A stretch of DNA of 64,000 nt from Benincasa hispida (lineage: Eukaryota; Streptophyta; Magnoliopsida; Cucurbitales; Cucurbitaceae): assembly GCF_009727055.1 (NCBI RefSeq), contig NC_052349.1:33447138-33511137 (forward strand). The letters are read 5' to 3'. The notes beneath the pieces were generated by a model. The model was not told where the DNA came from and did no database searches. It saw only the letters and a list, made by a program, of their open reading frames with translations. Every line of letters starts with the position of its first letter. Position 1 is the first letter of the stretch. Made by a program: the position numbers and the translations under genes. This document shows positions 1-10,190 of the stretch, one piece after another.

Positions 1-596
1 CTAACTAGTTGGAAAAAAAATTACCAAGGAGATGAACTAATCTTGAGAAAAACTTTGAACTCCATGAAAATTTTGCCTCTCCCTTCACTAAAAAACAAAA
101 GAAAACGTTTTATAATTGTAGGTGTAGCATCACAACGCTAAGGCTAGCGTTGCAACGCTAAATCGTAAAACGGCCAATGTTGTGCAGCAATATGATCCGT
201 TTTATAATTGTAAGGTCAATGCTCGATTGCGCAAGGCACGCGTGTGTGCGGAGAATTTTGTCAATCTCTAGAGCATTGCGATGCTCTTGATCTTGGCAGC
301 GTTGCAACACTGCCCTGTTGTGCAGCAATATGATCTGTTCTATCTTCAAGTGTTGCTCAATGCTTTTGGAAGGGTCGTGATGCTACTTCTGATGGCATTT
401 TGGTAATTATTTTGATTCTCTTCAAATTTATTGATTTGTTGGTTCTTTTATTTATCCTTTTTAGCCCAAACTTTTTGTAATGACACCTAATTACTCATGG
501 GACTGTTTTACCTATAAAATGAACATTAAAAGAAAACAAATAACATAATTTTGAGGGAATTAATGTAGAAAAGATATCTCTCTTCAAGATCTATCA
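1..596 (-). mobile_element. Inverted fragment of an Ath-G-like LTR, cut by the window edge
   Basis: Read on the minus strand, bases 596 down to about 390 follow the first 200 bases of the LTR at 4864 in the same order: the AT-rich start, the 'GTCATTAC' block, the polyA-like block and the 'AATTACCAAAATGCCA' block. The LTR's outer end is at 596, where + strand TCTATCA stands for the family's TCTAACA. Bases 1-390 are more diverged and hold a direct repeat, GTTGTGCAGCAATATGATC, at 179-197 and 317-335. The rest of the element lies left of the window. It interrupts the gag of copia unit 1. No coding sequence is seen. Confidence 0.7.
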
Positions 597-1040
597 CAAA
601 CCTAAAGTTGCAGACAAAGGAAAGTGTTTCTGCTGCAATGAAGACGGGCACTGGAAGAGAAACTGCCTGAAGTACTTTGTGGAAAAGAAAGTGAAAAAAG
701 CAAAACAAGGAAATTAGTTTCTAAAGAATGCCTGAAGATGAAGAGATAACTCTCAGAATTATGAACAAGGGAGGCTATCTAAGAAAAATCAGTGGGAGTT
801 CCTGAAGTTGTTTTTTCAAAAGATAGATCCATTATATTAGATAATGTACTTCTTGTTAATGTAATAAAAGTCTTGTATCTATATTTTGTACGAACATTTA
901 TATAAAAGTATCCTTTTGACATAAATGAAGTGTTCATTAGCAAAAGAAGTATTTTTATATGTTCTACTATGAAACAACTTCTATGTTAAAACTGACCAAA
1001 GCGAAAGCCATTTCACATATTCAAATATTTAAAATGGCTG
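597..1040 (+). pseudogene. Copia unit 1 gag C-terminus (zinc knuckle), then degraded spacer
   Basis: Bases 625-666 encode an intact CX2CX4HX4C zinc knuckle (C-F-C-C-N-E-D-G-H-W-K-R-N-C), the nucleocapsid motif that binds the element's RNA. It is the only copy in this array with all four ligands and no stop. The frame closes soon after. Bases 720-1040 correspond to the protease stretch of units 4 and 5 but are about 100 bases shorter there and lack the DSGA active-site block. Traces of the later part ('GTGTTCATTAGCAAAAG') remain near 931. The gag N-terminus is missing, replaced by the inverted LTR. Confidence 0.7.
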
Positions 1041-1506
1041 AAAAAAAAGGCAAATGTTTCTTCAAGTATTTATCTTTGGCAATTAAAGATTTGGTCACAT
1101 AAATCTTAATAGGATTGAGAATGGTTAAAAAGTGGTCATCTAAATCAGTTAGAAGATAACCTTTTAACATTTTGTGAGTCTTGTCTTGAAGATAAGATAA
1201 CCAAAAGATTTATTATAAGAAAGGTCTTAAGAGCTAAAGAACCCTTAAAGCTTGCACATTCAGACCTATATAGTCCAATGAATGTCAAGGCACGAAAAAG
1301 GTATGAATATTTCATCGGTTTTATTGATGATTATTCAAAGTACAATTATATTTACCTAATTTTATCATGAGTAAAGAACATTTGAAAAATTAAAGGTGTT
1401 TAAAAACTTATTAGGTAAAAAAAAGACATTTTTATCAGATCGAGGTGGAGAGTACATAAAATCTGAGATTTCTAGGACTATTTGATAGAACATGGAATCT
1501 AATCAC
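1041..1506 (+). pseudogene. Copia unit 1 integrase, N-terminal part
   Basis: Fragments of the GAG-pre-integrase zinc domain ('GHINLNRIE'-like, about 1090-1125) are followed by the rve core. HSDLYSPMN at about 1256-1285 carries the first catalytic Asp, with the family's Cys replaced by Tyr. FIDDYSK at about 1320-1345 follows, and LSDRGGEY at 1432-1458 carries the second catalytic Asp. Several indels and stops break the frame. Homology stops at 1506, where LTR-D is inserted, and resumes at 3737. Integrase would have joined element cDNA to host DNA; this copy cannot be translated whole. Confidence 0.75.
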
Positions 1507-1864
1507 TATTTGGATTGATGTCCTAATTCTCCCAGAGTCTCGCTGTTTTGTAAAGATACACATTATTCAATGAATAAAATAAGTGTTATTTAATTATGGC
1601 ATTTACTCATATCCAATAAACAAAGCTCCTTGGTTATCTTATGTGAACTTAAGCATGTATATGTGATATACAAGTGGATCATGCCTTAAGTGATAACCTA
1701 AATCGGTCTGTAGTATAAGGATTAAGGTGGGATACTTGATCCTGGTGACACTACGGATATGGCCCGGTTTGTAGAGGTTTGCAAGTGTTGTAAACTACTA
1801 CAGATGGTTGATCTTGACCATTCACGTGGAAACGTGGAACGGGGGTGTCCTATACAAAGACGTG

Positions 1865-1893
1865 GAACTTAAGCATGTATATGTGATATACAA
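1865..1893 (+). repeat. 29-bp templated duplication inside LTR-D copy 1
   Basis: The 29 bases at 1645-1673 (starting GAACTTAAGCATGTATATG) recur exactly at 1865-1893. LTR-D copy 2 has the first site but not the second, where it reads '-CTATACAAAGGAGTTTG-'. This is a copy-specific duplication about 220 bp downstream of its source. Confidence 0.75.
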
Positions 1894-2995
1894 AGACTAT
1901 GTATATAACGCCGTTGATACTAGAGACTTGCATCTCACCTAAATGACCATAGGTGATACGACCTCAATCCTCAGTGTTTTATGAACTCTTGCCTTTGAGG
2001 GCTATCCTTTGATTAGTATGGGTGAGAGTGGCTAGATTGCCAACTCAACATACCTACCTTTTTGGGGACTTGTCTGATCTGGGAGCTGGAAACTCAATTC
2101 ACAATATGGAATTCACTCTTTTCCTGAAGCAGGGATAAGTAGAGAGATTACTCCCTTAAGGGCTGATTCCGGGGCTTGAACATAGTGGCCACAGCTTCTC
2201 TTTGGAAGAGAAGACTCAGTCATAGTAGGACTATGATTTATGTTCTTAGAAGGATCAGTGGTACTTAAGGAGACAGATGTAACTATAGGAGCACAACGAT
2301 TATTGGCCTAGTTGTACGTACGAGCGATCTGTGAAGGGTTGTCACACTGCTGATTAGTTAAAATGGACACATAATATATCTGTAGCGAGGAAAGTTCAGC
2401 TGTCAATCTTTAGTGGAGTGCCTACTAGTTAACGGATGGTAGATCCCATGACTAAAGAGTTTAGTCAGTTATTCACGTACCGTTGGAGCTTCGGATCTAC
2501 AGGTCCATGAGGTCCCCTTGGTAGCTTGGATTCATGTTGAAGGATCAATTCTTGGTGTTGATTTGAAATGTTCAAATTGACAAGAGGTATTTTGATTATA
2601 TATGATATAATCGGTATGATGTATGAGATACATACTAGTGGAGGATTGATGTAAATGAGATTTACATTAAGTACCATGGAATAGAAAAAGAACTATGGTT
2701 TATATGTTTCATGAGATAAAATATTAAAACTATAGGTTATAAATATAGTATGATAAGTTGGTTATCATTTATATTTATAATAATATTAATTATTAGATAA
2801 TTAATACTTTTTCTTTTAAATAACTAAAGTAGTGGTGGTTATTGATCATGGTAACCGTGAGTTTAAAAGGAAACCGGTTTCCTATTTTGAAAAGAGTCTT
2901 TTTTACAGAAGTTTTCACAAAAGGTTTGATAAGAATTTGAGTTTTCTCTTCGGCGAAAAGAAACTCACGAAAGTTGTCAAGTAAATACAGATTTA

Positions 2996-3222
2996 CTAAA
3001 CGACGGCTGGGCTAGGTAAACAATCGTGCAGGTGCTAGCTAAACGATCGTGCAGTGTCTACTAAATGATCACATAGCTTTGCTAGACGATCGCTGGCCTA
3101 AGTTAAACAATCGTGTAGAATCGACTGAGCTAAACGATAGAGCTAAACGATCGCATAACTTTAGCTAGATGATCACATAGATTTATCTAAACGATTGAGC
3201 ATCGACCTATACAATAGGTCTT
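2996..3222. repeat. Array of AAACGATCG-type motifs in LTR-D
   Basis: About ten copies of a degenerate motif, (A/G)(A/G)A(C/T)(G/A)AT(C/T)(G/A) often followed by TGCA or CATA and preceded by GCT, occur at roughly 15-25 base spacing. Clear copies are AAACGATCGTGCA near 3041 and AAACGATCGCATA near 3144. The core CGATCG is palindromic. LTR-D copy 2 has the related series TAAACGATCGATCG, TATACGATAG and CACGATCGAG at 63515-63660. Function is unknown; it lies in the 3' third of the LTR. Confidence 0.6.
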
Positions 3223-3736
3223 CGACTTCTCCCACTTGCCCAATCGTGTACACGATCTGTATTTCCTCTGTTCGTCTGCCTCACACCAAGTCTGAACACA
3301 ACCCACTCTCTGGATTCTCACATCGAGAATACAAGGTCACCTTGTTGGTGGTGTCAGACTCAACTCGACACCGTCGAGGTTTTCTGGAGGCCATTCGTGG
3401 TGCTGCAGAGGCCGTTCGCTGTTGCGGAGGAGTTCGTGACCGAAGAGATCATTGAGGACGAGCGTAAAGTGTTTGTGCTATGTTGCAGTCATGTAGATCG
3501 GGCACTCGTGGTTACTGTGATCGATCAGAGTCGCGCATCGGAGCGTGGAGGCGTTTCTGTATATGTGCATAGAATTCTCTTTATGCATTTGTTGTTCATG
3601 CTGTAATTTCTCTGTAAATTGTATAACCATTTGTTTTGAAGTCGATTGTATATGGTTTGTTGATTCATAATTGTAATTTGGAATAGTCTTGCTTCTGCTG
3701 CTCACAAAAATTGGGATTTCGATTTCCTTCAGTCAC

Positions 3737-4621
3737 AACTTTCTCTGGAAGAAAAACAAAACCCTATTAGGCATGGTTCAGTTGAAAGATGAGCTATGCT
3801 CAGTTGCCTAAATTGTTTTAGGAATACACAATAGTGACTGGTATATACTTTTTGAACATCATTCCTTTAAAAGGTTTTTTGAAACTCCATATGGGATGTG
3901 GAAAGGTCATAAAAGTTGTTTATGATAGGTAAAGGATGTTTACATATTTCAAAATTTAGGTAAGATCAACACATGTGTTGATGCTAAACCTTAAGGGATT
4001 GGAACATCGTTCAAAACAGTATGCCTATCCATAGGCTACCCGAAAATAGTATACTTCTTCAAACTAGAAGAATATCAAGTATTTGTATCGAAAAACGTTA
4101 CTTTACTTGAAGAAGTATACATGAGAGATCATAAATTATTGTATCAAGTTTCCATAGTAGTTATAGAAAATCAACAAGAGTTATTGATTAAGCTAACCCT
4201 GAAACAAGAGTTGTTAAGATTGGTCAGATGCATCTTTTTCAAAGAGTTGAGAGGTGGGAGAGTTGTGTGACAGCCTAGCCATAACATGGGTTTAGTAGAA
4301 ACTCAAGTCACCAAAACTTGGTGATGGCATCGAGAGTCAAGAAGTTGAGGGTATAAGATGCGTTCACTATTTGTTGATAATTAGAAGTTCAATGTATACT
4401 GATATGTTTATTGGGGTTCTCTTGGCTAAAGTATTTGAGGGTTACCTAGTGGGTCTAAGACTACGGGTTGTATAATCTAGGGCAAGTGGGAGAAAAACCT
4501 AAGGTATATGATACCTAGTAAAGACAAACTATGAGTATGTGATGCTCTGGTTTATTGTATTTCTCTCTTAAAACTCAAAAACTCAACATTATGTGTATAA
4601 ATGTGTATAACCATTGAAGTT
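3737..4621 (+). pseudogene. Copia unit 1 integrase end, hinge and C-terminal stub (RT and RNase H deleted)
   Basis: The integrase reading resumes with 'NRTLLGMVQLKDELCSVA'-like sequence (3748-3800) and the 'ETPYGMW' block (3880-3905). The hinge 'MGLVETQVTKTW' follows at about 4285-4325. It then passes, via about 90 bases of unassigned sequence, to 'LAKVFEGYLVGLRLR' near 4425-4475, which corresponds to the end of the RNase H domain in this family. The whole reverse transcriptase and RNase H body (about 1.3 kb in unit 3) is missing. The same structure at 45060-45790 in unit 2 shows the deletion predates both copies. Confidence 0.7.
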
Positions 4622-4628
4622 TTAGTCC

Positions 4629-4641
4629 AAGTGGGAGTTTT
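4629..4641 (+). other. Polypurine tract of copia unit 1
   Basis: CAAGTGGGAGTTT sits immediately before the LTR start, as CAAGTGAGAGTT does in unit 2 (45850-45861). In this family it would prime plus-strand DNA synthesis. Confidence 0.7.
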
Positions 4642-4863
4642 TTTTGGGTTTTATGTCCTAAAACTCGTGATTTGTAAACAATAAAGTTATTTTGTTAATC
4701 AATACAGATATTACTGAAGTTTGATTCAATAAAGTTGTTATTGAACGCATGAATTGCTCATTTCATTTTAGAAATAACCTAAATCCAATAAACTAAGATC
4801 TATGACTATTATATGAGGACTTGAACTTTATGTGGAGACATAAGATTGGATCAAGTTCGAGTA
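4642..4863 (+). mobile_element. 3' LTR of copia unit 1, first segment
   Basis: Starts TTTTGGGTTTTATGTCC (the family start is TGTTGGGTTTTATGTCC at 45862). It follows that LTR for 222 bases up to the GAGTA that precedes Ath-G. The continuation is at 34619-34842. Confidence 0.8.
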
Positions 4864-5062
4864 TGTTAGATTTTTAAAGGATGTATATTTTCTATGATAA
4901 TTTCCCCAAAAATTGTGTTGATTATTTGCTTTAATTGTTAATTTTGTAGATAAAATGGTCCCCGAGGTGTTTAGGAGTCATTACAAGAAAATTGGGCCAA
5001 AAAGAAAAAAAATGATCAAGAAAATCAACAAATTGAAGAGAATCGAGTAATTACCAAAATGC

Positions 5063-5250
5063 CACCGAGTATCGTCAGAATCTATCGAGTTAGGGCAGGT
5101 CGAGTAATCAAGCATCAAGTCATCGAGTACTATCGAGTTTCTTCTTATTCATTTTTCATCGAGTAAAGTCCATCGAGTAAAATATATCAAGTAAATTCCA
5201 TCCAGCGTCGAGCATCGAGTAAAGCATCATCGTGCATCGAGGATCGAGTA
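5063..5250 (+). repeat. CATCGAGTA repeat zone in Ath-G 5' LTR
   Basis: A degenerate array of (C/G)ATCGAGTA units, four of them exact CATCGAGTA, runs straight into the TATA box. The 3' LTR has the same zone at 33300-33487 with extra decay. The exact reverse complement TACTCGATG is the building block of the copia leader arrays at 51488-51720 and 56948-57250. Confidence 0.7.
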
Positions 5251-5256
5251 TAAAAT
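5248..5256 (+). promoter_or_regulatory. TATA box of Ath-G 5' LTR
   Basis: TATAAAATA lies at the end of the CATCGAGTA zone, and the same site is kept in the 3' LTR (33485-33493). Its position about 380 bases into the LTR suits a U3/R boundary. The transcription start is inferred to lie about 30 bases downstream. Confidence 0.6.
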
Positions 5257-6403
5257 AGAAAGCTCGCTTTTTGCTGCAAAAACTCAACGTGTTGCAATGC
5301 TCCTCACAACATTGCAAACGCTCTAGATTTTAACGTGATTCATCCCTGTGCCTCATGAAGCTATGCTGTTGGTATAAATTTTGGTTCAGATCTTCAGCAA
5401 GAGGGTGAGAGAAAGAGAAGAGAAGAAAAACCCATTTTTTTAGAGAGACACTTTGAATTTACAAAGCGATTATTGTAATTTTTTGTGAGATTCAATCAAT
5501 TTGTATTAAGTCTTTGTATCCAATATGCAACTATCAATGGATTGCTTGAAGAATTTCATCATTCATGAGTAGATAAATCCTTTTTCTTGTTGAATTTTGT
5601 AGATTTAAATTTTCTTGAGACTTTTCCTTGAATTTTCTTTCATGTAATTACTTTCTTTTGAATGTTCTTGCTGAGATTTAGAATAAAATTGATTAAGATT
5701 GAATTGACGACTCAAGATTAATCAATTTTTGTATGCAAAAAATTACATGGTTCTATAACAAAATTGTAATTATGGTTGCAAGAATTAGTAGTCTTGATAG
5801 AAAATGTGGACGTCTTTTCCTCTTTTCTTTAAAGAATCTATTAATTTAGAATATTCATGCAATCAATCTTGAATTTTTAGTCTTTTGATTTCAATACTGG
5901 AATAGTTAAGAAAACCCATGAGTTTAATGCAATTTAGGAATTAATTGTGAAATGTCTTTAGGATGCAGTTAAGACCTAGATTAGGGTTAATTGTCAAATT
6001 AGCTAATTAGGGCATTAGGAATTTATTCTTAATGAACTATTGAATAATCTAATTGCATGATTCTTTATTAAGTCAATGATAAAATTGTCTAGTTTACATA
6101 AAATCCCTAAGATTTCATTTCAATTGAATCTTATCTCATAATCTCTCTTATTTCTCTCATCAATAAATTTTTTATATCAATTCTTGTCTTTTTCACTTAG
6201 TTAGTTTCAAGTTCTTAAAGCAAACAATCCCCCCTCCAATTTAATCTTTTACATTTTGGAATTCAAGTAATCTATTTTAGGCCAATTAATAGAGGTTCTA
6301 TTGGGATTGACCTCTTACTCAACTAGTTGTAGTTAGAGTATTATAAATTTCATTTGTTTTGGGTACGATACAATTAACGACACCTACTTCACACCAAACA
6401 AAT

Positions 6404-6421
6404 TGGCGCCGTTGCCGGGGA
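6404..6421 (+). other. Ath-G primer binding site (tRNA-Asp type)
   Basis: TGGCGCCGTTGCCGGGGA starts 3 bases after the LTR end. It is the complement of the 3' end of plant tRNA-Asp, the primer usual for Athila-type elements. Confidence 0.85.
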
Positions 6422-6530
6422 ACCGAGCAATTGGCCTTTTAGAATTTTAGAATTCTTTTTTTTTTTTTAAGAAAATAAGAAATAATAAAACAAAAAAATA
6501 GTAGGTTTCAAACCTTCCTTTTTTTTTTGT

Positions 6531-8130
6531 ATGACTCGTTGCTCTTGGAGTTTACTTTGTGATTTGATTTTAGATATCGACCACGAGGAGAAGAGATTAC
6601 GAAGGGAAAGGACAAGAAGAGAGCAAGAAGAATTTGAAAAGTCGGATCAAGAAGAAGAACAACCACAACCAAACATCATGGGCGAAGCAAGGGAACAGAC
6701 CTTATGGGAATTAGTGGAACCGGATTATAATCAACAACCTCTTTGCATCGTGTACCTGGAGACAACTGTCCCTTTTGAACTCAAATAGGGGCTAGTACAT
6801 CTACTTTCTATTTTCAGAGGGCAAACCAGTGAAGACTCTCAGAAGTACATGAAGGAGTTCCATCTTGTTTGTGACGGAATGCGTTCGCATGGAGTGACAT
6901 AAGAGCAGCTCAACCTTAGAGCCTTCCCCTTCTCCTTGAAGGATGTGGCTAACTATTGGCTATACTACCTACCGACGGGTTCTATTACTACATGGAATGG
7001 GTTAAAAAAGAATTTTTTAGAAAAATTCTTTTAGGCATCTAAGGCTTATAACATAAGAAAAGAAATTTACAAAATTAAATAAAGTTTAGGAAAGTCTTTG
7101 TATGAATATTGGGAAAGATACAAACAGTTATGTGTATCTTTTCCACACCATCAAATTTTTTAGCAATATCTAATACAATATTTCTATTCAGGGTTACTCC
7201 CGTCCAAGAGAAGTAATATAGATGCGGTTGCTAGTGGTGCTCTAGGAGACAAAACACCAACCAAAGCGAGCCAACTCATATCAACCATGGCAGAGAACTC
7301 CCAGAATTTTGGGACAAAGACTCTTGATAACTCTATTGTTCAATCTAAGTAATCTTAGGACACAAGTATCTAATCTATTTTCTCTTTTAACTCATGTAGC
7401 GCAAGGAGGTCTTCCTCAAGTCAAACCGTGAGGGGCATGTGGATTAGTCGGGCACACTTCAGAAGCTTGCCCACAAGCCCAAGTCAATGCCATTGGTGGA
7501 TTTCAGAGAAAATACGACCCCCATGGACAAACTTATAACCAAGGATGGAGAGATCATCCCAATTTCAAGTGGGGATCTCAAGGGAAATTTGAGAGCCAGA
7601 ACCCACCATCTTCTTCAAGCTCCTCAGGTATGTCTCTAGAGGACGTAGTGAAATCCCTTGCTGACCATTCATTAAAATTTCAATAGGAACTACACAATTT
7701 GCAAAAGAACAACATTCAACTTCATTAAGAAACCAAACAACTTCAACAAGACACACAATCTTTTCAACAATAGACTAGACAAGGCTTTTCAAACTTGGGC
7801 ACACAAATCACACAACTTGCAACTGTGGTAAGAAAGCTTGAGAGTAAATCATCTGGAAAGCTCTCTACTTAATCGAAGCATGCAAATGTAAGCACAATCA
7901 CTCTAATAAGCAGTAAGGAAATCCCCTCTTCCTCTCAAGATGCAAACCGGATTAAATCTCCTCCTAAGAAGTAAGAAAAGGTAACGAAAGAACAAGAAAG
8001 CAAGGTAAGTGAGCCAAAAGAGATTCCTATTTTTTCCGAGGTATGTGATTACTCTCCTCCTAAAATAGAGCCATATGTACCCATGGCACCATTCCCTAGT
8101 AGATTAGCAAGACCTAAGGTAGAAGATACC
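6531..8130 (+). pseudogene. Ath-G gag
   Basis: The start at 6531 opens an 85-codon stretch (acidic, charged, ending PFELK) closed by TAG at 6786. The same frame continues as a typical Ty3 capsid region: FRGQTSEDSQKYMKEFH (about 6817), FPFSLKDVANYWLYYLP (about 6925) and YEYWERYKQLC (about 7110). It is broken by stops near 6898, 7033, 7078 and 7162. A degenerate CCHC remnant, CGLVGHTSEAC (about 7437-7470), lacks its first Cys. A long low-complexity linker rich in Q, S and K follows. Gag forms the virus-like particle; this copy is dead. Confidence 0.8.
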
Positions 8131-8139
8131 GACCTAGAA

Positions 8140-8718
8140 CTTGTTGAGATGTTCAAAAAGGTACAAATTAATATCCCTTTGCTTAATGCTATTCAACAAA
8201 TATCTAGGTATGCTAAATTTTTAAAGGACTTGTGTACTAAGAAAAGGGAATGAAGAGGAGAGACTGCTTTGCTAAAAAAAGATATGCCCCAAAAATGTAG
8301 AGATCCGATAATGTTTACCTTACCATGCAAAATAGGAGATAGAATTATCATTCATGCCATGCTAGACCTAGGTGCATCAATAAATGTCATGCCTTTTCAT
8401 GTCTATGAAGATCTCAAATTGAATGGCCTATAAAAAATGAATGTTTGCATACAACTAGCGGATAGGTCATATATTCAACCCCTAGGCATAGTAGAAGATG
8501 TTTTATTAAGAGTTGGAGAATTAATCTTTCCTGTTGATTTTTACATTTTAAAAATGGATGAACCATACTCTACTTCTTCCTCTAACATTCTACTTGGTAG
8601 ACCTTTCATGAAAACTGCAAAGGCAAGAATTGATGTAGATAAAGGTTCTTTGTCAGTAGAATTTGGTGGAGAGGTAAAATCATTCAAAATTTATGATGCC
8701 ATGAAATTCCCTGAATAA
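8140..8718 (+). pseudogene. Ath-G aspartic protease
   Basis: Sequence after gag reads QINIPLLNAIQQISRYAKFLKDL, then PCKIGDRIIIHAMLDLGAS with the active-site Asp at about 8362-8367 (DLGAS, usual for Athila-type proteases in place of D(S/T)GA). It ends ILLGRPFMKTAKARIDV and SFKIYDAMKFPE, the flap-proximal and C-terminal motifs. TGA at about 8252 and TAA near 8432 break it; 8437-8718 is the longest open piece. The retropepsin would process gag-pol. The catalytic Asp is kept, but no full frame exists. Confidence 0.8.
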
Positions 8719-8721
8719 TAT

Positions 8722-9480
8722 TTGTCTCTTTGTTCAATAGATGCATGCAACATCTTTGATGAATTGTTATTTTCAATTGATGAAAATTTGGATTGTTTTT
8801 TTACTCCCTCCATTAACCTTGACGATGATGACTCTTTGATTGACTTTTTCTTTACTTTGAATGATAACCCTTCTAATGATGATGTTGTGGAATCTCATGT
8901 ATTAGGGATTGAGCTTAAGGCTCTTCCTTCTCACCTCAAGTATGTTTTCCTAGGAGAAGAAAAAGCCTTTCCTGTGATCATATCTAGAGAACTCACATCT
9001 TCTCAGGAAAGTTCACTAGTAGAAACATTGAAGGATCACAAGAAAGCGATTTGTTGGACTTTAGAAGATATCAAGGGGATAAGCCCTTCCCTTTGCATGC
9101 ACAAAATCATTCTAGAGGATGGAGCTAAGGCAACCGTTCAACCTCAAAGAAGGCTAAATTCAACCATGAAGGAAATTGTTCATAAAGATATCCTCAAGCT
9201 ACTTGAAGCCAGTATAATTTACCCAGTCCCTGACAGTCAATGGGTAAGTCCGATACACGTTGTACCGAAGAAGACCGACATGACCATTGTGAAATATGAA
9301 AAAGGTGAGATGATCCCCATGAGAGTGCAGATCGAACAGTTGGAGAATGTGTATAGACTTCAGGAAACTCAACGAGGTATCGAAAAAAAGATCATTTTCC
9401 TATACCTTTTATTGATCAAATGGTTAAACGCTTAGCTGAGAAGCCATATTTGTGTATGGTAGTTCTTTCGAAGATTGTTT
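8722..9480 (+). pseudogene. Ath-G reverse transcriptase, N-terminal part; palm core deleted
   Basis: An open stretch 8722-9435 holds an acidic linker, then the RT fingers: FPVIISRELTSSQ (about 8967), ICWTLEDIKGISPSLCMHKI (about 9047), QRRLNSTMKEIVHKDILKLL (about 9145) and WVSPIHVVPKK (about 9240). A frameshift near 9360 moves RKLNEVSKKDHFPIPFIDQM into another frame. At about 9455 the text jumps from RLAEKPYLC to a block matching GSSFEDCLHN. This removes the segment that carries the catalytic FMDD box, roughly 250-300 bases by comparison with Ath-A. The enzyme cannot be active. Confidence 0.8.
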
Positions 9481-10190
9481 ACACAATTAGAGTTTGATCT
9501 TGGAAAGATGCATAGAAATAAATTTGGTTTTGAATTATGAAAAATGTCACTTTATGGCTTTTCATGGAATAGTGTTAGGACATCTTGTACCTTCTAAGGG
9601 CATAAAAGTTGATAACGCTAAGATAAATGTCATAGCTAACCTTCCCTATCCTTAAAATATTAGGGAAGTACACTCTTTTCTTGGTAGTGCAGGGTTCTAT
9701 AGGAGGTTCATCAAGGACTTTTCAAAAATTGCATTCCCTCTATCAAGCCTTCTTAAAAAAGATGCCGTATTCAATTTCAATAAAGAATGCAAGGAAGGTC
9801 TTGACACACTTAAGGAGAAGTTGACATTAACTCCAATCCTTCAACCACCCCCATAAAACTTACCATTTAAAATCATGTGTGATGTTAATAACCTAGCAGT
9901 AGGGGCGGTATTAGGACAAAGAGTTGACAAGAAGTTCCATGTAATCTGTTTTGCATCTAGAACACTCAGTTCATCTCAAATCAATTATTCAACAATAGAA
10001 GAAGAATTTCTCTCAATAATTTTTTCTTTGGATAAGTTTAGATCTTATATTCTTTGTTTTCCAATAATCATTTATACTGACCATGCTACTCTCAAATACC
10101 TAATGACGATAAAGAATCAAAGCCCAGACTTGTCAGATGGATTCTCCTTTTACAAGAGTTCAACTTAACTATCAAAGACAGAAAAGGATA
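9481..10190 (+). pseudogene. Ath-G RT connection and RNase H
   Basis: After the palm deletion the RT thumb and connection read NLVLNYEKCHFMAFHGIVLGHL and VHSFLGSAGFYRRFIKDFSKIA. RNase H then opens at 9875 with MCDVNNLAVGAVLGQR (first metal-binding Asp), followed by TIEEEFLSIIFSLDKFRSYIL (Glu) and [11 protein letters not shown] (Asp). This is the gypsy-type RNase H that removes RNA from the RNA-DNA hybrid. All three acidic residues are visible, but stops break the linker before and after. An integrase should follow and does not. Confidence 0.8.

Larger units (their letters stand above)
1507..3731 (+). mobile_element. Solo LTR-D copy 1 (about 2.2 kb)
   Basis: The block is collinear with the sequence that starts at 61970. 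Both begin T(G/A)TT-GG-TTGATG and share the '-GAACTTAAGCATGTAT-', '-GTGACACTACG-' and '-CACGTACCGTT-' landmarks. This copy ends at 3731 (CCTTCA), like the 63960 region of copy 2. Flanks are ATCAC (1502-1506) and GTCAC (3732-3736), a 5-bp target duplication with one mismatch, and the copia integrase reading resumes directly after it. No internal region is present, so it is a solo LTR. Landmark order matches the copia LTRs, which gives the + orientation. Short ORFs inside (for example 3195-3606) look like chance. Confidence 0.8.
597..4863 (+). mobile_element. Copia unit 1: non-autonomous Ty1/copia remnant (internal part and start of 3' LTR)
   Basis: A degraded Ty1/copia internal region ends in a polypurine tract and a 3' LTR. 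In order it holds a gag zinc knuckle, pre-integrase and integrase-core fragments (split by solo LTR-D at 1507-3731), the integrase C-terminal hinge, then a direct jump to the last residues of the RNase H end. Protease, reverse transcriptase and most of RNase H are absent. Unit 2 shares the same hinge-to-C-terminus junction. The 3' LTR starts at 4642, is cut at 4863 by Ath-G, and resumes at 34619. The 5' LTR is outside the window or lost under the inverted LTR at 1-596. Confidence 0.75.
4864..6400 (+). repeat. Ath-G 5' LTR
   Basis: 1537 bases, TGTTAG...CCAAACA, directly followed by the PBS. It differs from the 3' LTR by scattered substitutions and small indels, including a block around 4955-4976 that is absent from the 3' copy. 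It holds the CATCGAGTA repeat zone and a TATA box. No ORF of note. Confidence 0.85.

Noticed and set aside
3195..3606. Two overlapping ORFs of 86 and 69 codons as a possible host gene
   Set aside because: They lie inside LTR-D, overlap in different frames, match no domain and are not kept in the second LTR-D copy.
6404..6421. tRNA-Asp gene fragment
   Set aside because: Only the 18-base primer complement is present, with no other tRNA arms; it is a primer binding site.
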